DNA from: Geothrix sp. PMB-07
GTDB taxonomy: Bacteria > Acidobacteriota > Holophagae > Holophagales > Holophagaceae
Direction: 5' to 3'
DNA: 64,000 nt
Assembly: GCF_030758935.1 (NCBI RefSeq)
Contig: NZ_CP132333.1
Location: forward strand, 372,001-436,000
Below the pieces are notes generated by a model that did no database searches, was not told the origin of the DNA, and worked only from the letters and a program-made list of their open reading frames with translations. The position numbers and the translations under genes were made by a program. This document shows, piece after piece, positions 25,044 to 33,338 of the stretch (positions within the stretch are counted from its first letter, which is position 1; every line of letters starts with the position of its first letter).

Positions 25044-26261
25044 ATGACCGCCCAGCTCATTCCCACCCGACGCAGCTTTCCGGCGGATGATCCCATCTTC
25101 GCCCTCAACGCCGAAGCCAACACCCGGAAGGCGGCGGGTGAATCCGTGCTGAATGCCACCGTGGGCGCGCTGCTGGATGAATCCGGGCAGTTGGTGGTGC
25201 TGGATTCCGTCATGGAGCTTTGGCGTGGGCTGGGCACCATGGAGGTGGCACCTTATGCGCCCATCGCAGGCGATCCCGCCTTCCTGAAAGCCCTGGTGCG
25301 GCGCCACTGGCCGCAGCTTGCTGCGGCAGGCGCCGCGTGCACCACACCGGGTGGCAGTGGGGCCCTGGCCCTGTCCCTGCGGAACTTTCTGGAACCCGGT
25401 CAGAGCCTGCTCACCACGGCACCGTTCTGGGGGCCCTACGCCACCCTGGCGGCGGAGAATGGCATGGGGCTGGTGACGGCGCCCTGGCCCGGAGTGGGTG
25501 AGCCCTTGAATGCCGCAGCCTGGGACGGAGCCTTGCGCCACCTCATGACGCGCCAGGGCCGTGTGCTGCTGTGGCTCAACGACCCCTGCCACAACCCCAC
25601 GGGACGCAGCCTCAGCGCAGCGGACCGCGCGGTTCTCCTGGATCTGCTGCGCCAGGTTTCGGCCCTGGGCCCGGTCACGCTGCTGCTGGATTTCGCCTAC
25701 CTGGACTACACGCGGGAACCAGAGGCGGTGGAAGCGGCGCTGCGGGATTACGCGGCCTTCGGCACCGAGGGGCGGGTGCTGGTGGGGGCCTCCCTGTCGC
25801 TCTCGAAATCCATGACGCTCTACGGCGCACGCTGCGGCGCCATCGCCTTTCCGTGGTGTGCCGAACCGGCCCTGCAGGCCGCGCTGACCCAGTCCTGCCG
25901 CGGCACCTGGTCCAACTGCGCCAAGGCGCCGCAATCCCTCCTGCTGAGGCTGGAGCAGGACGGCAAGGCCCAGGCCAGGTTGACGGCGGAGCACCGGCAC
26001 TGGTCGGAGGTGCTCTCCGCCCGCGCCCAGGCGCTGGATGCCGCCCTGGTGGCCGAGGGCATGAAGCCGTTGCACTGGCAGGGTGGCTTCTTTGTGACCG
26101 TCGCCACCGCCGAGCCCGAAGCGGTTTGTGTGCGATTGAAGGCCGAAGGCGTGTTCACGGTGCCCCTGCCGGAAGGGCTGCGGGTGGGCATCTGCGGCAT
26201 GCGGGCGGCCGATGCGCCACGGTTCGCCCAGGCGTTGCACCGGGTTCTGGCCCGCCCCTGA
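25044..26261 (+). CDS. Class I aminotransferase (aromatic/aspartate type)
   Basis: The 405-residue product is a fold-type I PLP enzyme. It has NDPCHNPTGRSLS near residue 178 (the substrate-carboxylate asparagine region), LLLDFAYLDY near 215 with the PLP-pyridine Asp and Tyr, and the SLSKSMTLYGARCG lysine motif near residue 257, where the PLP Schiff base forms. The pattern is nearest the aspartate/aromatic aminotransferase branch. It could feed aryl-pyruvates to IorAB encoded 11 kb away, but this is a guess. GGAAGA stands just upstream of the ATG. Confidence 0.8.
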   Translation: MTAQLIPTRRSFPADDPIFALNAEANTRKAAGESVLNATVGALLDESGQLVVLDSVMELWRGLGTMEVAPYAPIAGDPAFLKALVRRHWPQLAAAGAACTTPGGSGALALSLRNFLEPGQSLLTTAPFWGPYATLAAENGMGLVTAPWPGVGEPLNAAAWDGALRHLMTRQGRVLLWLNDPCHNPTGRSLSAADRAVLLDLLRQVSALGPVTLLLDFAYLDYTREPEAVEAALRDYAAFGTEGRVLVGASLSLSKSMTLYGARCGAIAFPWCAEPALQAALTQSCRGTWSNCAKAPQSLLLRLEQDGKAQARLTAEHRHWSEVLSARAQALDAALVAEGMKPLHWQGGFFVTVATAEPEAVCVRLKAEGVFTVPLPEGLRVGICGMRAADAPRFAQALHRVLARP

Positions 26262-26268
26262 TTCAGGC

Positions 26269-26297
26269 TTGGAAAAGCCCCGATCCTGAGGTATTCT
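26269..26297 (+). promoter_or_regulatory. Promoter of tRNA-Val
   Basis: TTGGAA at 26269-26274 and TATTCT at 26292-26297 are 17 bp apart. The tRNA begins 11 bases behind the -10 box, a normal distance for a tRNA precursor start. Confidence 0.55.
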
Positions 26298-26307
26298 GTT
26301 CGACCGC

Positions 26308-26382
26308 GGGCGTATAACTCAGCGGTAGAGTGCTACCTTCACACGGTAGAAGTCCCAGGTTCGAATCCTGGTACGCCCACCA
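26308..26382 (+). tRNA. tRNA-Val (anticodon CAC)
   Basis: The sequence folds into a full cloverleaf: acceptor GGGCGTA/TACGCCC, D stem ACTC/GAGT, anticodon stem CTACC/GGTAG with loop TTCACAC (anticodon CAC, reading GUG valine codons), T stem CCAGG/CCTGG with the TTCGAAT loop. The 3' CCA is encoded (26380-26382). GUG is a frequent valine codon in this GC-rich genome. A terminator follows ten bases later. Confidence 0.97.
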
Positions 26383-26391
26383 CTCCAAGCC

Positions 26392-26420
26392 AAGGCCCTG
26401 ATCGTGATCGGGGCCTTTTC
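26392..26420 (+). terminator. Intrinsic terminator behind tRNA-Val
   Basis: AAGGCCCTGATC (26392-26403) pairs with GATCGGGGCCTT (26406-26417), with one G-T pair, and is followed by TTC. It separates the tRNA transcript from efp, or lets a fraction read through. Confidence 0.75.
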
Positions 26421-26457
26421 TTCTTCAGAACCTTCCCCTTCCCTCCGGGAGTTTCCC

Positions 26458-27024
26458 ATGCCCTTCATCAACGCCACCCAGGTTCGCGCCGGGATGATCG
26501 TCAACTTCGAGAACGAGCTCTGCCGCGTCATCAGCGTCGAGCACCAGACGCCCGGCAACCTGCCGGCCCGCGTGGTGGTGAAGATGAAGCGCCTGAAAGA
26601 CGGCATCAACCGTGAGAACCGCTTCGGCAGCGCCGACAAGGTGGACAAGGCCAGCCTTGAGCAGCACATGCTCGAGTACCTCTATGAGGATGGCAACAAC
26701 CTCGTCTTCATGAACAACGAGACCTACGAACAACTGGAAGTGAACAAAGAAATCCTGGGCGACGACCTGGTCTTCCTCGAGCCCAACATGCAGGTCGAGA
26801 TCGAGTTCTACGAGGGCCAGGCCATGAGCGCCACCCTGCCTCCCAGCGTGGTGCTGGAGATCGTTGAGACCGATCCCGTCATGAAGAATGCCAATGCCAC
26901 CGGTTCCTACAAGCCCGCCAAGCTCGACAACGGCATCACCGTGGGCGTGCCCCCCTACATGGAAGCAGGCCAGAAGATCCGGGTGAACACGGTGGATCGA
27001 ACCTTCATGGAGCGGGTGAAGTAG
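26458..27024 (+). CDS. efp: Translation elongation factor P
   Basis: The 188-residue product has three beta-barrel domains in the EF-P order (KOW-like N domain, central OB, C-terminal OB ending GQKIRVNTVDRTFMERVK). It relieves ribosome stalls at polyproline runs. The loop that reaches the peptidyl-transferase centre reads HQTPGNLPAR, with Asn34 in place of the Lys34 that E. coli modifies; so the lysylation pathway would not apply. GGGAG stands eight bases before the ATG at 26458. It follows tRNA-Val and its terminator. Confidence 0.96.
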   Translation: MPFINATQVRAGMIVNFENELCRVISVEHQTPGNLPARVVVKMKRLKDGINRENRFGSADKVDKASLEQHMLEYLYEDGNNLVFMNNETYEQLEVNKEILGDDLVFLEPNMQVEIEFYEGQAMSATLPPSVVLEIVETDPVMKNANATGSYKPAKLDNGITVGVPPYMEAGQKIRVNTVDRTFMERVK

Positions 27025-27149
27025 GCAGGCCCTGAGGTCCGTTCCTGGGGGCGTTTCAGCGGACATCGAGAGGGTCTGTCTGGATGTCCAGATTCTTTCA
27101 ATGGCACGCCTGGGACAAACTTCACGATCCGCGAATCAATACCGATGAA

Positions 27150-27176
27150 ACCCCGGTAGGCAGATGCCGCCGGGGT
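27150..27176 (+). terminator. Possible terminator behind efp
   Basis: ACCCCGG (27150-27156) and CCGGGGT (27170-27176) enclose a smaller GGCA/TGCC stem. The following CTTGTCTT is only weakly T-rich. The distance from the efp stop is 125 bases; it is the only stem I see in this gap. Confidence 0.45.
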
Positions 27177-27249
27177 CTTGTCTTGCGTGAATTCCGCCAG
27201 ACGAAATTCCAACCTCGCGGTAAAGTACTGGTCGCTAGGTTCCCGGGTG

Positions 27250-27265
27250 CGTGACCGAGGTCACA
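27250..27265 (+). promoter_or_regulatory. CRP-type operator upstream of the Crp/Fnr gene
   Basis: CGTGA-CCGAGG-TCACA is a near-perfect dyad with six-base spacing, containing the exact inverted repeat GTGACC/GGTCAC. It is followed by AG, giving TCACAAG. It lies 49 bases before the regulator's start, as expected for autoregulation. The same half site and AG extension recur at 38761, 45627 and 51612. Confidence 0.65.
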
Positions 27266-27314
27266 AGAAACGGGAAACATGAGATAACAGTCCCAATCTC
27301 TCCGGTGGAGCCCC

Positions 27315-27989
27315 ATGCCTCAAGCAGTCCTCAATCTGAGACGGATCGAGTTCCTGGCCGGGCTGCCAATGAACGCAGCCGAAGAATTGGCCAGCATCGC
27401 GGAACTTCGACGTTTCCCCGATGGGGCCCGCGTCTACACGCAGGGCGATTCCATTCCCGGGGTCTACGTCGTGGTGAAGGGCGGCCTCAAGGTCTTCCGC
27501 ACCGATGGGCGGGGCCGTGTTCAGGTGCTCCAGTTCCTCAAGGTGGGCGACTGCGTGGGCGAAGTGTCCGTCTTCGACGGCGCCTCCTCTGCCTCCAGCG
27601 CGGAATCCCACGGCGAGACCGAGTGCTGGATGATCCCCTCCGCGCCCCTGCGCCAGATCGTCCATCGCCACCCGGAAGTGGCCGAGATGATCATCCATCA
27701 CTTCACGGCCAAGGTGCGCCACCTGGTGACCCTGGTGGAGACCCTCAGCCTGCACAGCGTGCCTGAGCGCGTGGCGCAGCTGCTGCTTGAGGCCCACGAA
27801 GCCAATCCCATGCGCTCCCTGGTGGAGTTCCAGGAGACGCAGGAAGACCTGGCCCAGTGCATTGGCGCCAGCCGCGAAGCCTTCAGCCGCGCCCTGCGCC
27901 TGCTCACCGACCTCGGGCTCATCCAGAGCACCTTCCCGGTGGTGCGCATCCTCGACCTGGGTAAGCTGCAGCGCTACGCCAAGGGGTGA
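27315..27989 (+). CDS. Crp/Fnr-family transcriptional regulator
   Basis: The 224-residue product has a cyclic-nucleotide-binding-like beta roll (about residues 15-125), a long dimer helix (about 125-150) and a winged helix at the C-terminus. The recognition helix reads GASREAFSRALRLL, keeping the Arg-Glu...Arg pattern that CRP uses to read GTGA. The region that binds the cAMP phosphate in CRP reads GEVSVFDGASSASSA and lacks the usual arginine. There is no N-terminal cysteine cluster as in FNR. It may sense another ligand or state. A GTGA-N6-TCAC operator precedes it, and similar sites precede ferredoxin-linked genes elsewhere in the window. A strong terminator follows. Confidence 0.9.
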   Translation: MPQAVLNLRRIEFLAGLPMNAAEELASIAELRRFPDGARVYTQGDSIPGVYVVVKGGLKVFRTDGRGRVQVLQFLKVGDCVGEVSVFDGASSASSAESHGETECWMIPSAPLRQIVHRHPEVAEMIIHHFTAKVRHLVTLVETLSLHSVPERVAQLLLEAHEANPMRSLVEFQETQEDLAQCIGASREAFSRALRLLTDLGLIQSTFPVVRILDLGKLQRYAKG

Positions 27990-28006
27990 TCTCTTCACTT
28001 CCATTG

Positions 28007-28036
28007 AACGCCCCCGGAGGCCCCGGGGGCGTTTTA
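28007..28036 (+). terminator. Intrinsic terminator behind the Crp/Fnr gene
   Basis: AACGCCCCCGG (28007-28017) pairs with CCGGGGGCGTT (28023-28033), followed by TTATTT. It lies 17 bases behind the regulator's stop, against the end of the convergent propeller-GGDEF gene. Confidence 0.92.
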
Positions 28037-31000
28037 TTTGGAGGGCTCCGGATCCGTCTCCCAGTGGATGGGGCCTGGAAGTGAGCTGATGACGGGCAGC
28101 AGGCCCTGTGCCACCAGCTCTGCCAGTCGCGCGGGCAGATCGTTGGGCGGCATGTCCGGCAGGTTGACCGCATCAGCCACGATGCCCACCCAGGCATTGC
28201 GCCCGTTGCGCTTGGCGGCATAGAGGCAGGCGTCGGCCACGGCGACCACGTGCTCCCAGGCGAAGCCCTCCACGTTGTTGCGAATGAAGGGGAAGGCGCT
28301 GAAGCCGATGGAGCCGGTTTTGAACAGCGGTTCCGGCTTGTCCACATCAAAGGGATGGGCCTCGATGGCCGTGCGGATGCGTTCCGGCAGGATCGCCGCA
28401 TCGGCCCTGGCGGTATTCCGGGTCACGATGAGGAATTCCTCTCCGCCCCAGCGCACCACCGTGTCGGAGGTGCGCACGACCCTGCGCAGGATGTCGCCCA
28501 CCTGCTCCAGCACACGGTCGCCGGCATGGTGGCCATGGACATCGTTGACCTGCTTGAAGAAATCCAGGTCGACCATGATGAAGAGCATGTCGATGTTGGC
28601 CACGTTGCGGGTGGCCCTGCCCTGGGCGATGTCATGCTGCATCCGCGCCACCTGGGCGACATCCTTGGGCAGGCTTTCCGCGAGGAAACGCCGGTTCCTG
28701 AGCCCCGTCAGGGGGTCCGTCAGGCTCATGTTCCGGACTTCCTCCATGGCCTCGGCCAGCTCGGTGGTGCGCCGCTGGACCATGTGCTCGAGCAGCGCAT
28801 TCCGTGTCTTCAGGGCCGCCAGGCGGAGCCGGACAATGGTGAGGGCGAGGCCACCGAGGGTGAGCCCGAGGAAGGTGGTGAACCACCAGGTTTTGTACCA
28901 GGGCGGCAGCACGCGGATGGGGATGGAGAGGCCCGCGGCGTTCTGCTGGCCATCGCAGTTGGAACCGCGGATCCTCAAGACGTACGACCCTGGCGGCAGG
29001 GTGGTGTAGGTGATGAACCGCCGATTCCCATTGGCGTGCCAGTCCGTGTCCAGCCCTTCCAGCTTGTAGCTGTATTCGTTCTTGTCCGGAGCCACAAAAT
29101 GCAGGGCTGCGAACTCGAAGGACACCATGGTGTCTTTGGGGCGAAGCTGCAATTCTCCCCGCGAGTCCATCCGTTCATGCAAAGGAAGAGGGGTTCCAGC
29201 GATCTGGAAATCGGTGAGGACAATGGGCGGCAGGGCGGTGTTGTAGGACAGTTTGTCCGGGGCGAACAGGTAGAACCCGTTGTTGCTGCCGAAGAGCAGC
29301 TCGCCGCTGCCGCAGAGAAAGGCCGAATTCTTGACGAACTCCGGCTTCCGGAGGGATTCCTGCCACGCGAAGGGTGAAGCGATGCCGACCTTCGGATCGA
29401 AGCGGCACAGACCACGGTTCGTGCTGATCCAGAACTGGCCATGGCTGTCTTCGACGATGGCGTTCACCGTGTTGCTGGGGAGGCCATGGCGGACGTCGTA
29501 GCGCGTGAAGCGGGGCGCCGCATCCCAGGACGGAACCTCGCAACGGTAGAGCCCGCCTGCATCCGTGCCCACCCAAAGGGTCTTGGCGGAATCCAGGAAG
29601 AGGGTGCGGATGAGGCCGTCTCCCAGCTTTTCAGGGCCTCCCGGAAAGAAGCTCTGCACCTTGCCCGTGCCAGGATTGATCCGGTTCAGGCCGTCCAGGG
29701 TGCCCACCCAGACCATGTCGTACGCGTCCATGGCCAGGCAGAAAATGTTGCCGCTGCTGAGGCCGTTCGCGCCTGGACGGTAGCTCTTCACCACCTTGCC
29801 CGTGGCCGGATCGAATACATCCAGGCCGCCGCCATCATCGTGGCCGAGCCACAACCTGTGGGCGCGGTCTTCCCGGATGGCCCAGATGAAATTGTTCCGC
29901 AGGCTGGTGGTGTCCTTCGGGTCATGGCGGAAATGCCTGAAGCGCGGGGTTCCCGCCGGGCTGTCCTGCTCCACCCGCACCAGCCCACCCTGGTAGGTGC
30001 CGAACCAGAGGCGCTGGGCGCTGTCCCGGAACGCGGTGGTGATGACATCGTCCTGAAGGCTGCCTGCGACGCCTGGTTGGTGGCGGAACGCTTCAAAGTG
30101 CAGGGGCTGGCCAGGCTTCCCTGGGCGCAGTGCGCGATCCAGGCCATGCCCGTCGGTGCCGATCCACAGGTTTCCGAAGCGATCCTCCACGAAGGCGTTC
30201 ACCACGTTGCCGCTGAGGCTGTCGGCCACGGCCACGTTGTGCTGGTAGTGGAAGAGGGCCGACGTTTCACGCGAGACGGCCTTGGCGGGATTGAGCACCA
30301 GCTTGTTCAAGCCCATCTGGTAGCTGGACACCCACAACACGCCGGAGGTGTCCTCGTAGAGCGCTTCGATGGCGTCGCTCGAGAGGCTGTTGGGATCTCT
30401 GGGGTCGCTGCGGATGCGGCGGAAGCGCGGAGCATTCTCCTCTCCTCCGGGAAGCATGAGGCTGAGGCCGCCCCCATCGTGCCCCACCCATAGCGCGCCG
30501 GTCCGGTCGAGGTAGAGCCGGTACACCAGCCCTTCCGCCAGGCTGGAGGGATCTTTGCGCTGATGCGTGAAGGTGCGGATCAGGCCGTTGGAGGGGAGGC
30601 AGGTGAGCCCTGAGGGGCTGGCCATCCACAGGCGGCTGCTGCGATCCTGCACCATGGCCGTGACGCCGCCAGGGCCGCCGGGGACGGGCTCGAAGAGCGG
30701 CGCCTGCCAGGGCGCATAGTGATCGACACGGCGGATGGCCGCCTCTCGCATGCCGATCCAGGAGGCGCCGCGCGCATCGACGAAAAGGGAGGCGATGGCG
30801 CTGTTGGGAAGGCCCTTGGGATCCCTCGGCGTGGCGGGAACCCGGTGGAAGCGTGGGTTCTCCTTGCCGGTCTCCGCGGCGGGCAGCACGATCAATCCGC
30901 CGCCCTCGACGGCGATCCAGAGGTTTCCGGCCCGGTCTTCTGCCAGGGTATTGAGCACATCCGAAGTGAGGGAATCTTGCCGGGCCGAGGCCCTGAAGGT

Positions 31001-31459
31001 CCGCAGCTTCCCGGATGGATCCATGCGGCTGAGGCCGCCGCCATTGGTGCCGATCCAGATGCGTCCCTCACGGTCTTCCAGCAAACTCGTGATCCAGTTG
31101 GATCGGAGGGCGTTTGGGTCGGAGGCATCCGGGCGGAGCACCTTGAAGCGCTGGCCGTCGTACCGGTTCAGCCCGCCTTCGGTGCCGAACCAGAGGAATC
31201 CATTCCGGTCCTGGAGGATGGCGTGGACGATGCTCTGGGAGAGGCCCTGATCCACGGAGATGTGCTCGAACACTGGCGGATTGGCGCTCTCCGTCCAGTG
31301 GGTCGGGCCTTCCCCGGATCGGGTTCCGCCTGCACGCAGCGTGGCCATGCTCAGGCAAAGTCCGAGGAGGGCCAGGGCTCGTCCCAAGCCGCGAGCTGAG
31401 CGGGCGGGGGAGCGTTGCGGCAGGGAAAGGCTCGGGGCGGAGGTTGCGGGGGCTCTCAT
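28034..31459 (-). CDS. Two-component-propeller sensor with GGDEF diguanylate cyclase output
   Basis: The 1141-residue product has a signal peptide (hydrophobic stretch near residues 27-42), then about 14 propeller repeats of the type DRNGFLWFGTEGGLNRYD (residues 65-730). A Y_Y_Y domain follows at about 780-850 (YKLEGLDTDWHANG), then one membrane helix near 870 and a coiled linker. The C-terminal GGDEF domain has the signature GGEEF and, five residues before it, the RTSD inhibitory-site motif RxxD. It would make cyclic-di-GMP in response to a periplasmic cue, with product inhibition. Most proteins with this sensor end in a histidine kinase, so the cyclase output is less usual. Confidence 0.9.
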   Translation of the reverse strand: MRAPATSAPSLSLPQRSPARSARGLGRALALLGLCLSMATLRAGGTRSGEGPTHWTESANPPVFEHISVDQGLSQSIVHAILQDRNGFLWFGTEGGLNRYDGQRFKVLRPDASDPNALRSNWITSLLEDREGRIWIGTNGGGLSRMDPSGKLRTFRASARQDSLTSDVLNTLAEDRAGNLWIAVEGGGLIVLPAAETGKENPRFHRVPATPRDPKGLPNSAIASLFVDARGASWIGMREAAIRRVDHYAPWQAPLFEPVPGGPGGVTAMVQDRSSRLWMASPSGLTCLPSNGLIRTFTHQRKDPSSLAEGLVYRLYLDRTGALWVGHDGGGLSLMLPGGEENAPRFRRIRSDPRDPNSLSSDAIEALYEDTSGVLWVSSYQMGLNKLVLNPAKAVSRETSALFHYQHNVAVADSLSGNVVNAFVEDRFGNLWIGTDGHGLDRALRPGKPGQPLHFEAFRHQPGVAGSLQDDVITTAFRDSAQRLWFGTYQGGLVRVEQDSPAGTPRFRHFRHDPKDTTSLRNNFIWAIREDRAHRLWLGHDDGGGLDVFDPATGKVVKSYRPGANGLSSGNIFCLAMDAYDMVWVGTLDGLNRINPGTGKVQSFFPGGPEKLGDGLIRTLFLDSAKTLWVGTDAGGLYRCEVPSWDAAPRFTRYDVRHGLPSNTVNAIVEDSHGQFWISTNRGLCRFDPKVGIASPFAWQESLRKPEFVKNSAFLCGSGELLFGSNNGFYLFAPDKLSYNTALPPIVLTDFQIAGTPLPLHERMDSRGELQLRPKDTMVSFEFAALHFVAPDKNEYSYKLEGLDTDWHANGNRRFITYTTLPPGSYVLRIRGSNCDGQQNAAGLSIPIRVLPPWYKTWWFTTFLGLTLGGLALTIVRLRLAALKTRNALLEHMVQRRTTELAEAMEEVRNMSLTDPLTGLRNRRFLAESLPKDVAQVARMQHDIAQGRATRNVANIDMLFIMVDLDFFKQVNDVHGHHAGDRVLEQVGDILRRVVRTSDTVVRWGGEEFLIVTRNTARADAAILPERIRTAIEAHPFDVDKPEPLFKTGSIGFSAFPFIRNNVEGFAWEHVVAVADACLYAAKRNGRNAWVGIVADAVNLPDMPPNDLPARLAELVAQGLLPVISSLPGPIHWETDPEPSK

Positions 31460-31595
31460 CCCTTGGGGCTCCCTTGGATGGGGGGTGCGCTTTCTTGGGA
31501 GCTAGTGTGCAGTAAATTCCCTGTACGGTCATGCCCGGGTCGCACGCTTTCCTGCTGCGAAGGTCGACCTTGGGACTTGGATGCGAGGCGAGGGT

Positions 31596-32735
31596 TTACA
31601 GAATCGCCAAGTACCTCGTTTTGGCGCCTGTCTCCAGCCCGCCCTGATCGATCCAGGCGAAGGCATCGGCATGGCCCAGGGTGACCAGGTCGGCGGAGCC
31701 TTTGCCCGGCAGGGGTTCCAGGCGGCCCTCCACCAGGCGACAGGGGTGCAGCAGGGGACGGTCACCTTTGTTCTTCACGGGCCCCAGCAGGCGGCCGCGT
31801 CGCCAGGGATCGGGTGCGGCTCGCCCCTCCAGGCGGGCCAGGGCCTGCGAAAGGAAGAGCAGCCCATTGACGTAGGCGGAAACCGGGTTGCCGGGCAGGC
31901 CCAGGATGAGCAGGTCGCCCAGCAGGGCCGCCAGCATGGGCTTGCCAGGTTTGAGGCGGATCTTGTGGAAGAGGATGGTGGCGCCCAGCTCCCGCAGCAC
32001 CGCAGGCAGATGGTCGTGATCGCCCATGCTCACGCCGCCGGAAGTGAGGAGGATGCGGATGCCCTGGGTGCTCTGCAGGGCCGCTGCCAGGGCCGGCGGA
32101 TCGTCGGGCAGGGCCGGGCGCAAGGTGGCCTCGGCGCCGAGCGAGTGAGCCAGGGCGGCGAGCATGGGGCCGTTGGAATCGCGGATCTGGTGCGGCGCGG
32201 GATCGGCGACCAGTTCATCGCCCGTGGACGCGATGCCCACGCGGATGCGCGTCAGCGGGGGAACCGGGGCCCCCTCCTGTGCCCGCAGGCCCATGCGCGC
32301 GGCGCTGAGGGGCGTTCCCGCAGGCAGCAGCAGGTCGCCGCGCCGGGCCTGGTCGCCTCGCACGCGAACGTGATCACCCGCCTCGGGAGTCGCCGTGGGG
32401 CGCACAGTGGTTTCAGCGGTCTCCAGTTGTTCCACGGGCACGATGGCGTCGGCCCCCGCAGGCAGCGCCGCACCCGTCATGATGCGCACGGCGGTGCCGG
32501 GCAGCACCGTGAAGGCCGCCGGATCGCTGCCGGCATAGAGGGTGCCCAGCAGCTGGCGCGGGGAGCGACCCTCCGCGGCCCGCAAGGCCACACCGTCCAT
32601 GCTGGCCCGGTCCGTGGCGGGGTCATCACGATCAGCCCGCAGTTCAGGCAGGCTTGGCGCAGGCAGGGCGTCCCAGAGGCGGCGCAGGGCCTCTTCCAGG
32701 GGCAGCAGGTCGGGGTGGTCGCAGCTCATGGCCAT
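31596..32735 (-). CDS. moeA: Molybdopterin molybdenumtransferase
   Basis: The 379-residue product matches MoeA: DRASMDGVALRA near residue 41, PVRIMTGAALPAGADAIVPVEQ-like segment near 80-100, the STGDEL and LTSGGVSMGDHD motifs of the MoCF domain, and LPGNPVSAYV near residue 290. It inserts molybdate into adenylylated molybdopterin. The ATG at 32735 is used, with another at 32729; the open frame runs 31 codons further, but those codons come from a 24-bp tandem repeat and have no ribosome site. The gene is downstream of an Rrf2 regulator; moaA is found 29 kb away. Confidence 0.92.
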   Translation of the reverse strand: MAMSCDHPDLLPLEEALRRLWDALPAPSLPELRADRDDPATDRASMDGVALRAAEGRSPRQLLGTLYAGSDPAAFTVLPGTAVRIMTGAALPAGADAIVPVEQLETAETTVRPTATPEAGDHVRVRGDQARRGDLLLPAGTPLSAARMGLRAQEGAPVPPLTRIRVGIASTGDELVADPAPHQIRDSNGPMLAALAHSLGAEATLRPALPDDPPALAAALQSTQGIRILLTSGGVSMGDHDHLPAVLRELGATILFHKIRLKPGKPMLAALLGDLLILGLPGNPVSAYVNGLLFLSQALARLEGRAAPDPWRRGRLLGPVKNKGDRPLLHPCRLVEGRLEPLPGKGSADLVTLGHADAFAWIDQGGLETGAKTRYLAIL

Positions 32736-32762
32736 GCTCGATGCTACGCCGGTCAGCCTAAC

Positions 32763-32834
32763 TTCAAAGGCGCTTCGCGCCAGGCGTTCAGAAGCGCTTC
32801 GCGCCAGGCCTTCAAAGGCGCTTTGCACCGCGCC
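32763..32834. repeat. Three tandem copies of a 24-bp unit
   Basis: Units at 32763-32786, 32787-32810 and 32811-32834 share the core TTCAAAGGCGCTTCGCGCC, with a few changes in units 2 and 3. The first two fill the gap between the Rrf2 gene and moeA; the third covers the last codons of the Rrf2 gene. Each unit holds the small palindrome GGCGCTTCGCGCC. Confidence 0.8.
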
Positions 32835-33255
32835 CTTCGGCTTCCTTCAAATGGCGGATGTCCATGAGCTGCAGGTCGCGGATGGTGGCTTCGGTCATGG
32901 AACTGGTCACCTGCGTTTTCACGGCGCCCCAGGCGTCGTGCAGGGGGCAGGGATGGTCGCCGCCGCAGCTAGGGAAGCCCATGATGCAGCCCTCCATGGC
33001 ATCGGGGCCTTCCAGGGCCGTGACCACCTCGCCCACGGTGATTCGATGGGAGGGCCGCGTGAGGCGGAAGCCACCCTTGGGGCCGCGAACGGATTCAAGA
33101 ATGTCGCCCTGCACCAGGCCCTGGAGGATCTTCGCCAGGTACGGGCCCGGGAGGTTCAGCTTCGAGGACAGATCCTTCGCCAGGCTGTAGCTCCCGTCCT
33201 CGGGGAGGGCCGCGAGGGCGCGAAGCGCATAACCGGTGGCAGTGGAGAAGAGCAT
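32812..33255 (-). CDS. Rrf2-family transcriptional regulator
   Basis: The 147-residue product has an N-terminal winged helix (TGYALRALAALPEDGSYSLA, LPGPYLAKILQGLVQGDILESVRGPKGGFRL) and three cysteines in GCIMGFPSCGGDHPC, a C-X6-C-X5-C spacing like that which holds iron-sulfur clusters in IscR and NsrR. Family members sense nitric oxide, iron-sulfur status or cysteine. It is flanked on the same strand by a YwiC-like gene upstream and moeA downstream. The last codons overlap the third copy of a 24-bp tandem repeat. Two further Rrf2 genes with the same cysteine spacing lie near 46 kb. Confidence 0.88.
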   Translation of the reverse strand: MLFSTATGYALRALAALPEDGSYSLAKDLSSKLNLPGPYLAKILQGLVQGDILESVRGPKGGFRLTRPSHRITVGEVVTALEGPDAMEGCIMGFPSCGGDHPCPLHDAWGAVKTQVTSSMTEATIRDLQLMDIRHLKEAEGRGAKRL

Positions 33256-33338
33256 TCCAGAATCCTTTGCAGGTTTTAGAATCAGGCCCGAGGATTTCGG
33301 AGTCCAGCCCCATTGTGACCAATGTGGGGTGGTCGGCT

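Noticed and set aside
32736-32828. 31-codon N-terminal extension of MoeA
   Set aside because: It is encoded by the 24-bp tandem repeat, lacks a ribosome site and is not part of the MoeA family.
32763-32834. Tandem repeat as a CRISPR array
   Set aside because: The units are directly adjacent without spacers and no cas gene is nearby.
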